Shown: positions 31,656 to 40,802, counted from the stretch's first letter. The stretch: DNA of 43,853 nucleotides from an uncultured Spirochaetota bacterium (GCA_903821875.1 CAIJMU010000113.1:1-43853), one strand, 5' to 3'. Notes: generated from the sequence alone by a model not told the origin. A program made the numbers and translations.

Positions 31656-33071
31656 ATGAACTTCCTCGAACCCACCAACTCCAGCGACTACGCGTTCGGT
31701 TCCGTCTCCGAGGGGGAGCTCCAGAAGGCCCTTTCCGCCGGGTACGGTACCGACGCTGCTGCCATGACCGGCGGTCGCGCGCTCATCCCCGAAGACATCG
31801 AGATGAGCATGGTCAACGCTCTCGCGGCCAAGAAGGAGGATTTCAAGCTCTCGAACCTCCTCAAGAACACGAAGGTCAATTCGACGGTGCACGAGTACAC
31901 CCGCCGGAATGACGCGGGCGATTTCCAGAGCATCTTCACGTCGGAAGGCGGCAGCGCGGGGGATTCCAGCCAGACCCTCGAGCGTGTCACCCGGCCCATG
32001 AAGTACATGCAGACCTACCGGGAGGTCACCCTCCAGATGCAGGTCGCCCGCACGATCGAGGACGCCCTCGCGTCCGAAAAGCTCGCGGGCACGCTCACGG
32101 TCCTCAAGGGCCTGGAGTACGGCATGTTCCAGGCCGACAGCGCCGTCATCCCCGTCCAGTTCGACTCCGTGTCCAAGCAGGTCCGGGCGAACGCCAGCCG
32201 CAGGAACCTCGTGGATCTTCGCGGCGCCAAGATTTCCGACGCCGTAGGCGAGGACTCCATCACGGAGATCGCGCGCCAGGTCTTCGAGAACGGCGGCAGC
32301 CTCAGCCACGCCTTCATGCCGTCCATGATCGCGCAGGATTTCCAGAAACTCGCGAAGGATCGGCTCCGCTTCAATCCGGACGACAGGAAGGGCGCCCAGG
32401 TCGTCATGGAGTACCCGACTCCCTTCTCCAGCGATATCAAGATCGCCGGTAAAGAGGCGGGACCCGACAAGATGATGTACGTGAAAGGCAAGATCGCCGC
32501 TTCCGGCGACTCCACGAAGCGTCCCGATGCCCCCACCTTCGCCCTCGCGTCGCAGAACCTCACGGCCAGCCAGGGCCGTGGCTTCGACGCGGGCTCGGCG
32601 GGAACGTACTACTACACCGTGTTCGCGATCAACGAATTCGGCGTATCGGTCGGAGCTGCCGCCGCCTCGCTCGCCCTAGCCGCCGCGAAGGAAGCGAAGA
32701 TCACGATCACCCCCGGAGCCAAGAAGGGGACCGGCTACATCATCTGCCGTTCGAAGAAGGACGCGGCCGATGGCACCGACTGCCGCGAGATGGTGCGGGT
32801 CGCCGATTCCGGCGTTGCCACCACGGTGGCGCTGGACCAGCAGGAGGACCTGCCGGGCACCGGCGAGATTCTCTATCTGAGCCATGACGAGGTGGAGCCG
32901 AGCATCCAGTTCGACCAGTTCCTCCCTCTCATGAAGTTCGATCTCTACCCCACCCGCGCGGCCGTCACGCCCTTCCTCATCGTGCTCTTCGGCACGCCGG
33001 ACGTGAAGGTTCCGTGGTTCCACGGCGTCGTCAAGAACGTCGGCTACACCAGCGACGGATTCTACAACTGA
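31656..33071 (+). CDS. Major capsid protein with Ig/FN3-like insertion
   Basis: The 471-residue product follows the protease with AGGAGG before its ATG. Its N-terminal arm contains AGYGTDAAAMTGGRALIPED (28-47), followed by MVNALAAKKEDFKLSNLL, the helical arm and the E-loop and core of an HK97-type capsid protein. Between about residues 290 and 405 there is PDAPTFALASQNL, GTYYYTVFAINEFGVS, KGTGYIICRS and TGEILYL, a fibronectin/Ig-like domain inserted before the C-terminal core (QFLPLMKFDLYPT). It would form the shell, with the inserted domain exposed on the surface or rigidifying capsomers. Confidence 0.85.
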   Translation: MNFLEPTNSSDYAFGSVSEGELQKALSAGYGTDAAAMTGGRALIPEDIEMSMVNALAAKKEDFKLSNLLKNTKVNSTVHEYTRRNDAGDFQSIFTSEGGSAGDSSQTLERVTRPMKYMQTYREVTLQMQVARTIEDALASEKLAGTLTVLKGLEYGMFQADSAVIPVQFDSVSKQVRANASRRNLVDLRGAKISDAVGEDSITEIARQVFENGGSLSHAFMPSMIAQDFQKLAKDRLRFNPDDRKGAQVVMEYPTPFSSDIKIAGKEAGPDKMMYVKGKIAASGDSTKRPDAPTFALASQNLTASQGRGFDAGSAGTYYYTVFAINEFGVSVGAAAASLALAAAKEAKITITPGAKKGTGYIICRSKKDAADGTDCREMVRVADSGVATTVALDQQEDLPGTGEILYLSHDEVEPSIQFDQFLPLMKFDLYPTRAAVTPFLIVLFGTPDVKVPWFHGVVKNVGYTSDGFYN

Positions 33072-33077
33072 CCCTCG

Positions 33078-33105
33078 GCCCGGCCTGCTTCGGTGGGCCG
33101 GGCCT
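33078..33105 (+). terminator. GC-rich hairpin after the capsid gene
   Basis: GGCCCGGCC (33078-33086) pairs exactly with GGCCGGGCC (33097-33105), followed by TTCCCT. The very stable stem with a poor U tract suggests partial termination or 3' protection of the capsid message. Confidence 0.5.
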
Positions 33106-33128
33106 TCCCTAGAAGAGGAGACCCGAGC

Positions 33129-33323
33129 ATGGCTGAACTGAAAGACAAGATGTGCAAGGCCTGCCCTGCACTCAAAGCGCTCTCGACGAGGCTGGAATCG
33201 ACCATCACCCTCGTCAACGAGCTCAAGACCGACCACAACGCGCATTGCGCGATGGGCGCCGGTACTCACACCGCCGCCGACGCCACGAACGTGGTTACGA
33301 GCGCCGCTGTGAGCGTGCTGTAA
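33129..33323 (+). CDS. Small hypothetical protein after the capsid gene
   Basis: The 64-residue product begins MAELKDKMCKACPALKAL and has a CKAC pair and a helical centre with heptad-like spacing (STRLESTITLVNELKTDH). GAGGAG lies upstream. Position after the capsid gene could suit a decoration or connector accessory protein. No family recognised. Confidence 0.6.
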   Translation: MAELKDKMCKACPALKALSTRLESTITLVNELKTDHNAHCAMGAGTHTAADATNVVTSAAVSVL

Positions 33324-33334
33324 AGGGGGCGCGC

Positions 33335-33628
33335 ATGGCACGCGGAGAACGAAACGCCGAACAGACCGACCCGGCCGAGCCTCAGACGGCTGCGGAAACG
33401 CAGGGTGAAAGCCAGGCGCCGACGCCTCCCGCCGAGGTTCAGAGCCCGCCGGCCGAGCCTCAGACGGCTCCCACGAGGGGCGCCAAAGTGAAGAACCAGG
33501 CCAGGGCGGGGCAATTGGTCTATGCGGAGACCGGGGTGCCGATCAGCTTCGACGAGGATGGCGTAGCCATCGTGACGAACGCCGATCTCGCCTACCTGCT
33601 CACTGTCCCTGGCTACGAAAAGGCCTAA
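33335..33628 (+). CDS. Small protein with Pro/Glu/Ala-rich N-terminus
   Basis: The 97-residue product has a disordered N-terminal half with PAEPQTA twice, and an ordered C-terminal half (GQLVYAETGVPISFDEDGVA) that could be a small beta domain. GGGGG lies 6 bases before the ATG. It is likely a head or neck accessory protein by position. No family recognised. Confidence 0.6.
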   Translation: MARGERNAEQTDPAEPQTAAETQGESQAPTPPAEVQSPPAEPQTAPTRGAKVKNQARAGQLVYAETGVPISFDEDGVAIVTNADLAYLLTVPGYEKA

Positions 33629-33637
33629 GACGGGATC

Positions 33638-34756
33638 ATGAATATCAGCGCCGTCCTCAGCAATCGCGACATCATCCTCACGCTTGAAAACGCTTCGGGA
33701 GTGGCTGGCTTCGTCGGCTATCGGGTGGAGCGCAAGCGCGAGGATGGGGCGTGGTTGACCTGGGGCGGCGCGTCCTTTTCCGATTCGGGCGCCTACGCGC
33801 CTGTCCCCTCGAATCGCTTCTCCGATTATGACGTAGCCGATGGCATCTACCAGTATCGCTATGCGGTCGACACGGGAACGCTGTCGGTCTTCGCCTCTTC
33901 CGACTGGGTTAAGATCGGGACCGGCCGCCTGGGCTGGACTTTTGAGAACTACGCGCCCCCCGAGGGCGTCTTTGGCGAGATTCTTACAGCCGATGACCTT
34001 CGGTATACCTACCTGTGGGGGATCGAATTCCGAGCTTCCAACGGCGATATCTTCACCGACGCGCAGGTCCGGCAGAGCATAAAATCCGCCGCTGCCGAAA
34101 TTGGGCGATACCTGAAGATCACCCTGCCTAAAACCAGAATCATCTGCCAGCCAGGCTCCGAAGTGGTTCGCGGACGCGACTACGACGAAGCGGAGGACCC
34201 CTACTCATACCGCCATGACCGATGGACGAGGACCGGGCGCATCGTGCTCAGGAAGCGTCCGATCCTGTCCGTAGAGCGGTTCCAGCTCTATGGGATCGCG
34301 GATCAGAAGGTCCTGGACCTCATGACCTGGGCGCGCATCGACCATCGCAAGGGCGTGCTGAACTTCTTTCCCAAGGCGGGATCGGACGGCCAATTCCGCA
34401 TAGCTCCGGCCTCGCTCACGATGGGCATGAGCTGGATGAACGGCGACTACCCCCACGGGTACAAGATCGATTACACGGCAGGTTTCGAGCATGCAGGCCT
34501 CATTCCCAGCGATCTTCGCGAGGTCATCGGGAAGGTGGCAGCCTGCAAGCTTCTCAATATCATCGGCGATGGACTTTTGGCGGGGTTCTCTTCCTCGTCC
34601 CTTTCGATGGATGGCGTATCGGAGAGCTTTTCGTCAACACAATCGGCGACCTCTGCGATGTTCGCAGCTCGTATCGAGGTTTATCTCAAAGACATCAAGA
34701 ACTGGCTTCTGGAGAATCGTACCAAGTTTTCCAACATCACCATAGGAAGCATCTGA
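33638..34756 (+). CDS. Head-tail connector-like protein with N-terminal Ig-like domain
   Basis: The 372-residue product starts with a fibronectin/Ig-like part (FVGYRVERKREDGAW, GIYQYRYAVDTG, about residues 1-95). The remainder has EIGRYLKITLPKTRI and a C-terminal helical part (EVIGKVAACKLLNIIGDGL, IEVYLKDIKNWLLENRTKF) as in neck adaptor proteins. Its position between capsid and tail genes supports a connector. The last base is shared with the next start (TGATG). Confidence 0.6.
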   Translation: MNISAVLSNRDIILTLENASGVAGFVGYRVERKREDGAWLTWGGASFSDSGAYAPVPSNRFSDYDVADGIYQYRYAVDTGTLSVFASSDWVKIGTGRLGWTFENYAPPEGVFGEILTADDLRYTYLWGIEFRASNGDIFTDAQVRQSIKSAAAEIGRYLKITLPKTRIICQPGSEVVRGRDYDEAEDPYSYRHDRWTRTGRIVLRKRPILSVERFQLYGIADQKVLDLMTWARIDHRKGVLNFFPKAGSDGQFRIAPASLTMGMSWMNGDYPHGYKIDYTAGFEHAGLIPSDLREVIGKVAACKLLNIIGDGLLAGFSSSSLSMDGVSESFSSTQSATSAMFAARIEVYLKDIKNWLLENRTKFSNITIGSI

Positions 34757-35661
34757 TGACCTGTACTCGATGCGGCCTCGAAAAACAGAAAGAAGCCTTT
34801 TTCTCGGAGAGCCGCAATCGTTGCGGCATCCGTCAACCCTGCAAGGAATGCCTGAAGACGCCAAAGATACTGGTGGCCTCCAAGGTTTGTGGAAAGTGCA
34901 AGAACGAGAAGCCTATCGAGGAATTCACCAAGAACATCGCGAACCAAGACGGGCGGAATACGATTTGCCGGACCTGCGCTAGTGAGAGGCAGAAAGAATA
35001 CGTCGAAAACTTGAAGGCTCGCACCGAATTGCCCGCCGTTATCCAGAAGCATTGTTCGGCTTGCGGGGAAATCTTGCCTGTCTCGGGATTCTATCGATCG
35101 AAAAGCCGCATAGATGGGTACACCGAGACCTGCGTTGCCTGTAGAGATGCAAAGAGAACGGCCGAGTACAAGCGCAACCCTGATATCTATAAGCAGCGCT
35201 GGGCGCGCTACATGCGCGATCCTGAAACCAAGAAACGCTATGACGCATACCGGGAGCGATGGGCGAAAGAACACCCCGGCATAGTTCGCCGGGTTCAGAA
35301 GCGATGGCATGTGGCAAACAGAGAGCACCATGCCAGCCTCGTTCAATCCTGGTATCGAACAGAGAAGGGCAAACGCCACGCGAAGCAGAAGTCCGCGAAT
35401 AGGCGATACCTCGAAAAGAGCGCCGGAAGGATTTCCTCTCAGACGATCAGGGCAATCGAAGAAGAGAATATCGCCCGATTCGGGTTTCTCACCTGCATTT
35501 ACTGCCTCCGCCCGATTCAGGAGGGCTACCATCTCGAACATCGCCTTCCTCTCATCCGAGGCGGGAAGAATGCAAAGGGAAATCTCGCGGTCAGTTGCCC
35601 CTCCTGCAATCTGAGGAAAGGGATTCTGACTGATGCGGAATTCATGGAGCTTGCGGTATGA
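34756..35661 (+). CDS. HNH endonuclease inserted in the neck genes
   Basis: The 301-residue product has three cysteine-pair units near the N-terminus (CTRCG/CKEC, CGKCK/CRTC, CSACG/CVAC), each followed by a similar segment such as EAFFSESRN or SGFYRSKSR. The middle is basic and repetitive in Arg, Lys and Tyr. The C-terminus is the HNH centre: CIYC, YHLEHRLPL, N, CPSCN. This arrangement fits mobile phage HNH nucleases with zinc-finger DNA-binding repeats. It breaks into an otherwise structural gene series but is joined to both neighbours by overlaps, so it does not interrupt a gene. Likely a homing-type element. Confidence 0.82.
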   Translation: MTCTRCGLEKQKEAFFSESRNRCGIRQPCKECLKTPKILVASKVCGKCKNEKPIEEFTKNIANQDGRNTICRTCASERQKEYVENLKARTELPAVIQKHCSACGEILPVSGFYRSKSRIDGYTETCVACRDAKRTAEYKRNPDIYKQRWARYMRDPETKKRYDAYRERWAKEHPGIVRRVQKRWHVANREHHASLVQSWYRTEKGKRHAKQKSANRRYLEKSAGRISSQTIRAIEEENIARFGFLTCIYCLRPIQEGYHLEHRLPLIRGGKNAKGNLAVSCPSCNLRKGILTDAEFMELAV

Positions 35662-36803
35662 AGGGCTATGGCCTCGGCAAGAACTCCCCGATTCGTCTCA
35701 GCCTCGGGAAAGAGAACTACGAGGCGCTCATAGAACGCCACGGCCAATGGGTCCGATGGCGCCAGGCAGTACGGTGCGCCTGCACGACGAAAAACGGCCG
35801 GCCCGATATCCAGTGCCGCCTGTGCGGGGGCGAGGGGTGGCAATACAGGTTCCAGGAGGCCGTGGAGGAGTCCCTATCGCTTCCCGTGCTGGACGGAACA
35901 ACGGTCGAGCTTCCCGTGGCTTATTCGACAGCTTCGATCTCCGAGGCGCACGATTATATGGGCGTGCGCTACGCGGAGGCCGGGCGGTACGGACGCTTCG
36001 TCCGGTTCTCTGGTTCTCGTGTGCCCGCGCGAGGCGAGCGCGTCGAATTGTCCGTCCTTCGCCCCATGGTCAAGAAGTTAGAACGGGCCATCGTCACCTA
36101 TCGTGGAGCTGGCTGCTTCTCCATCGACGCGCTCGCGGTCGTTGGAGCCGCCGGGATAGCGGCTGATCGGACGACGAATGCCGACATCATCTCGATCGGG
36201 GCGCTCAGGAATGAAACCATCGATGTCGACTACCCAGTTTCCATGACGAGGAGAAATCTCGCCTTTTCGCCCGTAGCCGATGATCCGGACGCGGGCGATG
36301 TTGTCGTAGCGACGGATGTCGAGTACATCGACCCGTTCTACTTCGTCGTAACCGGCCAACAGCATCGCGAGTCCGACGCGCGGTTCCTCGAAAGCATCGA
36401 AGGCGACGCGAGCATGTCCTTCCCCGAGTGCTACAAGATCGGAGAGGGCGACATCATCACCCTTCTTGCGGCCACCCAGGTCGGGAAGCGGGTCATTTCG
36501 CACGGCGCCGGGGACATCGACACGATCCCTGAATTCTACCTCGAATCCATATCCGCGATCGAGAGCGGAAGCACGATCTACCTTCCGGGGGTCGATTACG
36601 CTTTCTGGGGCGCCAACAAGGTGAAATGGCTCGGAGACAACCGCCCGATCGCGGGGGCACCGGTCTTCGTGTTCTACGCGTTCAATCCGACGTACCGCGT
36701 CGTTAAGGAATTCCCCAACGTCAGGTCGAGCGAAAACCAGAACCTTCCCCGTCGCGTGGCGCTGAAGCTGCTTTCGACCTTCGCGGAAAGGAAGCCGGTA
36801 TGA
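35658..36803 (+). CDS. Neck/tail-completion-like protein with cysteine cluster
   Basis: The 381-residue product begins MKGYGLGKNSPIRLSL and has HGQWVRWRQAVRCACTT followed by DIQCRLCGGEGWQYRF (about residues 28-68). The CxC...CxxCGGxGW cluster resembles a zinc-ribbon seen in some myophage neck proteins. The rest is beta-rich (IYLPGVDYAFWGANKVKWLG). Overlap with the HNH gene at the start and with the next gene at the end shows one operon. Exact role not known. Confidence 0.6.
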   Translation: MKGYGLGKNSPIRLSLGKENYEALIERHGQWVRWRQAVRCACTTKNGRPDIQCRLCGGEGWQYRFQEAVEESLSLPVLDGTTVELPVAYSTASISEAHDYMGVRYAEAGRYGRFVRFSGSRVPARGERVELSVLRPMVKKLERAIVTYRGAGCFSIDALAVVGAAGIAADRTTNADIISIGALRNETIDVDYPVSMTRRNLAFSPVADDPDAGDVVVATDVEYIDPFYFVVTGQQHRESDARFLESIEGDASMSFPECYKIGEGDIITLLAATQVGKRVISHGAGDIDTIPEFYLESISAIESGSTIYLPGVDYAFWGANKVKWLGDNRPIAGAPVFVFYAFNPTYRVVKEFPNVRSSENQNLPRRVALKLLSTFAERKPV

Positions 36804-37648
36804 TTCAGCTTTCGGTCATGCCCAAGACGACGCTCCTCGCGAGTCTCCAAGCTCGCCTGAAGACTATGGGCGGCCAGGGGATGCCCCAGACCACGGAAGC
36901 CTTCAAGGCAGGCGTGCGAGCGATCGAAGCAACGTGGAAGTCGGTGGCGAACGGCGCTCCTCTGAACGGCGAAGTCCTTGTCAAGAATCCTTCCGGTGGA
37001 TACGCGGCCGGCGTCAAGGTTAGGCAGGTCGGACCATTCGACTACACCGTCTACAACGATTCAAAGGGCGCGGAAGGCATTGAGAACGGGACCCCGCCGC
37101 TCGACATGAAGCAAACCCATCCCTACGGTCCCAAGGGGCGCATGGCGAACAAGGGGACGAAAACGAATCCTCGCTGGGTGCCCTATCTCATCGTTCCGTT
37201 CAGGTGGGGGACTCCCGGCGCTTCCGGGGGGCATTTCAGGAACATCATCCCCGACCAAATCTACTCCATGCTCAGGATGCAGATTCGGGCAGGCCAATTC
37301 ATTCGGACGCAGGTAGCTTCGGAGACGCATTCGGAGCCCAACTTCTGGGGAGAAGCCGTCCAGCGGGCTCAGTACCAGGGGGAAAATGGCAGGGAGGGGT
37401 GGGGTTCGATGCTTCGCGGCATCGGTGGAAATATCGAGGGGCTTTCGGCTATGGACGCTGACACCGGCAAGAAGAAAGGCTCGGCCTACTTCACGTTCCG
37501 CGTGATTTCCGCCGATTCTCCCGCCGGTTCATGGATCAAGCCCGCCACTCCTGCGAAAAATGTCGCAAAGAAGGTCGCCGACTATACCCGCGACATCATC
37601 ACCGAAAGGGTAGAGGCCGCAATCAAGGCCGACCTGGGGCTGTCATGA
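36800..37648 (+). CDS. Tail-completion / HK97 gp10-like protein
   Basis: The 282-residue product has an N-terminal helical part and WVPYLIVPFRWGTPGA and FRNIIPDQIY in the middle, with a C-terminal AKKVADYTRDIITERVE. Order after the adaptor and before the tail sheath, and the size, suit an HK97 gp10/tail-completion type protein. The match is from context more than from motif. Starts and ends in ATGA overlaps. Confidence 0.5.
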   Translation: MIQLSVMPKTTLLASLQARLKTMGGQGMPQTTEAFKAGVRAIEATWKSVANGAPLNGEVLVKNPSGGYAAGVKVRQVGPFDYTVYNDSKGAEGIENGTPPLDMKQTHPYGPKGRMANKGTKTNPRWVPYLIVPFRWGTPGASGGHFRNIIPDQIYSMLRMQIRAGQFIRTQVASETHSEPNFWGEAVQRAQYQGENGREGWGSMLRGIGGNIEGLSAMDADTGKKKGSAYFTFRVISADSPAGSWIKPATPAKNVAKKVADYTRDIITERVEAAIKADLGLS

Positions 37649-38352
37649 TCGTAATCCTGAGCAAAGGCGCCCTCATCGAGGACGTGCTCATCGAAGAACT
37701 CAAGAAGTACCTTGCCGAGGTGCGGTTCGATGAGCTTTATCCTGTTTTCGGGAGCGTTCGGGTTTCCAATGAACACCCCTTCGCGCTCCTCCTCAATCAG
37801 AAGTCGAACGGGGCGGTCTACGACGGGCAGCTCTTCCCGTCGCTGACCGTGGTTTCGGGGAGCGATGAGAAGGTTCCACCGCTCGCCGAGGTTCATGAAT
37901 GGAAGCCATGCACGCTTGAAAGCGCCGATGTGGACGGCATTGCCGCTGCGGGATACCAGGTCGCTCCCGGCGCTATCGATTGGCTCAGGACCTACTTCAC
38001 GAGCAAGCCCGAGCTTTATGGCATGACGGGATTTGGACCCCGGCGGGATCGTGTCACGATCGAAGTGTGGTCGGAGAACATCCAGCTCAAGAACGAGCTT
38101 TACAATCTAGTCGAGCTTTTCCTGTGTGGCCCGAAGCGCATGGAGATGGACAAGAAACACGGCATCAACGTGTTTGACGACACGATCCGGGGGCAGCGGA
38201 GCGGGAATTACAATCTCGATTTCGGGCAAATTCTCTACGGAGGGCAGATATCGTTCGAAGCCGACTACTGGGTCGCGCAGACGATTCTCGATTCCGATAT
38301 CACGGAGCTCAACTCATCGGTGTGGGCGGAGGTATTGAATGGCACAGCGTGA
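37645..38352 (+). CDS. Probable tail terminator or neck protein
   Basis: The 235-residue product starts MIVILSKGALIEDVLIEELK. RDRVTIEVWSENIQLKNEL followed by ELFLCG is compatible with tail-terminator folds, in which a strand-helix pattern precedes the tube-binding face. Placement just before the sheath gene supports the idea. No decisive motif. Overlaps both neighbours. Confidence 0.5.
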   Translation: MIVILSKGALIEDVLIEELKKYLAEVRFDELYPVFGSVRVSNEHPFALLLNQKSNGAVYDGQLFPSLTVVSGSDEKVPPLAEVHEWKPCTLESADVDGIAAAGYQVAPGAIDWLRTYFTSKPELYGMTGFGPRRDRVTIEVWSENIQLKNELYNLVELFLCGPKRMEMDKKHGINVFDDTIRGQRSGNYNLDFGQILYGGQISFEADYWVAQTILDSDITELNSSVWAEVLNGTA

Positions 38353-38536
38353 CGAAAATGAAGTCTTGGTCGAGACAGCGGCTGCTCCGGGCATGGACAT
38401 AAACCGTTTTCTAGCCAAGAACCCGAAGGACAAAAGCCTCGGTGACATGTTCAGGGTGCTCCATCGGGGCAAGATCAAGACCGAGGCCGAGTGGAGTACC
38501 GAAGTCGATTCGGTAATCAATCGCAGGATTAACTAG
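38339..38536 (+). CDS. Small hypothetical protein before the sheath gene
   Basis: The 65-residue product begins MAQRDENEVLVETAAAPG and contains KNPKDKSLGDMFRVLHRGK. It overlaps the previous gene by 14 bases and ends 18 bases before the sheath gene. Short proteins at this place are common in myophages, but I cannot name a function. Confidence 0.6.
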   Translation: MAQRDENEVLVETAAAPGMDINRFLAKNPKDKSLGDMFRVLHRGKIKTEAEWSTEVDSVINRRIN

Positions 38537-38554
38537 GCAAGGAGGAGGTAATTC

Positions 38555-40291
38555 ATGGGTGTTGACAGCGTAGCGTTCCAGTCGGCCGGACAGCGGACGG
38601 AACATCTCATCCCCGGCGCGTACTCTCGCAACAACTATGTGCGAAGCGCAGGCGGCGGGGTCTCGGCGAACCGGGCCGTGCTGATAGGGGAATCGAAGGG
38701 CGGAAAACCAAATACGCTCTATTGGTTCTATACGTCTTCCGAGGCGATCGAGGTTCTGAGGGGTGGTCCGCTCCTTGAGGCCGTCCTGTGCGCCTTTGCG
38801 CCCGGAAATGACCTGACCCCCCAGGCGATCGGAGCCATGAGGATCAATCCGGGTACGCAGGCGAGCCGGATTCTCAAGCAGGGTGTCACCGAACTCGTGA
38901 CCGTGAAGGCCTGGGATTATGGCCTGCACACGAACCAGCTCAAGATGAAGCTGGAAGCCGGATCGCTCGCCAATTCCAAGAAGCTGACGTTCTCCTTCAT
39001 GGGGAGCGAGTCCGTGCTCGACAACATCATCAGGCCTTCGCTGGAGATTCAGTATGTCGGAACGGGCAGCGCGGCGGTCCTGGCGATCACCAAGGCGGGT
39101 CTCACGACGACCATCACCGGTACCCCTGCGGACAATCTCGCGATCGATTTCGCGGCATTCCAGACGATCGAAGATGTCGTGAACTACATCAACGATCGAC
39201 CCGCTTACACCTGCGTGCTGAAGACGGGAGTACCGACGGAACTGTCCATCCATCTCGACGGCGTGGCGGGCCAGGCCATCAAGGCTACGACCTATGTCGC
39301 CAGCTCGAATCTCCAGGCCATCATCGATGCGCTTGGCAAGATTCCCTATGTCGCCTCGGCCGCGTTCGTGGACGCTACCGCGACGCGCACGGTTCCCGAC
39401 AACGACGCGGTCTGGGCCTACTTCGGCGGCGGCACGCACGGGGCCTGCACGGTCACCGAGTACACGGCCACCCTTCTCGCCCTCGAAAGCGAGGAAGTTA
39501 ACATCATCGGAAGCTCTGCGACGGACGAGGCGGTCCATATCCTCATCAGGAACCACTGCATAGCCATGTCGTCCGTCGAGGGGCGCAAGGAGCGGACCTT
39601 CCTTGTGGGCGGAGCGGCGGGGGAGACGGTCGACGCGGTGATCACGCGGGCGAAGAATCTCGCCACGGATACCGGTTCGCTCGCCTATCCCGGCTTCTAC
39701 CACTACGACGTGCTCGACTATTCGAAGAAAAAGACCTACAGCCCCGCCATGTACGCGGCGAAACTCATCGGGCAGGAGGTCTCCCTCGCGATCAACGAGC
39801 CGATGACCAACAAGAGCGTCGACATTCTCTCGTGGGAGATCGACCTGAAGAAGGGCGACCTCGTGAAGCTCATCCAGGGCGGAGTCACGGCGGGGGCCAA
39901 GAGCCAGGACAACCGGCTCGCGACGATCCGCTCCCTCACCACGCATCAGGGGAACGAGCTTCAGCGCTGCGAGCGCTCCATGAAGCGCGAATCGAACTAC
40001 ATGGCCCGCGATCTTCGCGAGACCATCTCGAAGAGCGTCGGCACCGCCGGGTCTGACTCGGCCGGCGGGACCGAAGAGGCGATCTTCTGGAGCAAGGTGG
40101 CCGCATGGTCCAGGGACGGGCTTATCATTCGGACGCCCGATGGCAAGCTCGCTTGGGGATTTTCTCTCCGCCGGAACGGGAGCGCGACCTACATCGAGTA
40201 CAACGTCTATCTCACGGCGCCGAAGAATTTCTTCTTCATCACCGCGAATCTGCATGTCTACGACGGATCGGCCGAATCCGTCTCGGTCTAA
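38555..40291 (+). CDS. Tail sheath protein
   Basis: The 578-residue product has the tail-sheath layout: N-terminal HLIPGAYSRNNYVRSAGGG and ANRAVLIGESKGG, then TLYWFYTSSEAIEVLRGGPL, with an inserted variable middle and the conserved C-terminal part (TTHQGNELQRCERSMKRES, ending in strands ATYIEYNVYLTA and FFFITANLHVYD). It would contract around the tube to drive DNA entry, so the phage is a myophage. AAGGAGGAGG precedes the ATG. Confidence 0.88.
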   Translation: MGVDSVAFQSAGQRTEHLIPGAYSRNNYVRSAGGGVSANRAVLIGESKGGKPNTLYWFYTSSEAIEVLRGGPLLEAVLCAFAPGNDLTPQAIGAMRINPGTQASRILKQGVTELVTVKAWDYGLHTNQLKMKLEAGSLANSKKLTFSFMGSESVLDNIIRPSLEIQYVGTGSAAVLAITKAGLTTTITGTPADNLAIDFAAFQTIEDVVNYINDRPAYTCVLKTGVPTELSIHLDGVAGQAIKATTYVASSNLQAIIDALGKIPYVASAAFVDATATRTVPDNDAVWAYFGGGTHGACTVTEYTATLLALESEEVNIIGSSATDEAVHILIRNHCIAMSSVEGRKERTFLVGGAAGETVDAVITRAKNLATDTGSLAYPGFYHYDVLDYSKKKTYSPAMYAAKLIGQEVSLAINEPMTNKSVDILSWEIDLKKGDLVKLIQGGVTAGAKSQDNRLATIRSLTTHQGNELQRCERSMKRESNYMARDLRETISKSVGTAGSDSAGGTEEAIFWSKVAAWSRDGLIIRTPDGKLAWGFSLRRNGSATYIEYNVYLTAPKNFFFITANLHVYDGSAESVSV

Positions 40292-40302
40292 GGAGGCATT
40301 AG

Positions 40303-40797
40303 ATGGCCATAGATAATATCACGGGATCGATCATTGCCACTGGAGCCAACGTCCTGGTACGGGTTGGCCAGACGAGTGATTCCTGCACCGAGGTGATCGG
40401 CCTCGCAACCAATGTTTCCTACTCGGAAAATTTCCAGACTCAGGACGCGGTGGTCATCGGCCACCTCGGGCCGGTCTCGATCGACCCGAACGGCTACACC
40501 TGCGAGATCACGATCGGGTGCTTCATCCCGGCAAAGCTCACAATGGGCGCCTCCGGAACCTACGATGCGACGGCCTCGAAGGCGGTGAACGAGTTCTTGC
40601 CGTCCCGCTCGGGCATCGAGACCGATGGAATCAAGAAGGCATTCCGGTCCTTGGAGTTCTACAACCAGAAGACGGGCGTGGTTATCGCAAAGTTTTCCGG
40701 GGTCATAATCACCAATGCGGGGATGAACATCGACGGCAACGCCTATGTGAAGTCCAACGTGCAGATGCGCGCTCTTGAGCGGGTGGTGTTCTCGTGA
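40303..40797 (+). CDS. Tail tube protein
   Basis: The 164-residue product lies directly after the sheath with AAGGAGG before the ATG, the standard order. It is beta-rich (ITGSIIATGANVLVRVG, YTCEITIGCFIPAKLTMG) with a helix, as in the XkdM/gp19-type tube. It would polymerise inside the sheath on the tape measure. A terminator-like hairpin follows the stop. Confidence 0.82.
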   Translation: MAIDNITGSIIATGANVLVRVGQTSDSCTEVIGLATNVSYSENFQTQDAVVIGHLGPVSIDPNGYTCEITIGCFIPAKLTMGASGTYDATASKAVNEFLPSRSGIETDGIKKAFRSLEFYNQKTGVVIAKFSGVIITNAGMNIDGNAYVKSNVQMRALERVVFS

Positions 40798-40802
40798 TGC
40801 GT

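Noticed and set aside
34222-34755. N-terminal extension of the HNH gene
   Set aside because: This region is the shifted reading of the connector gene; ATG 34756 at the TGATG junction starts the cysteine-rich protein directly.
38411-40255. Long - strand open frame opposite the tail sheath gene
   Set aside because: It mirrors a clear + strand gene in GC-rich DNA, has no ribosome site and shows no recognisable motif.
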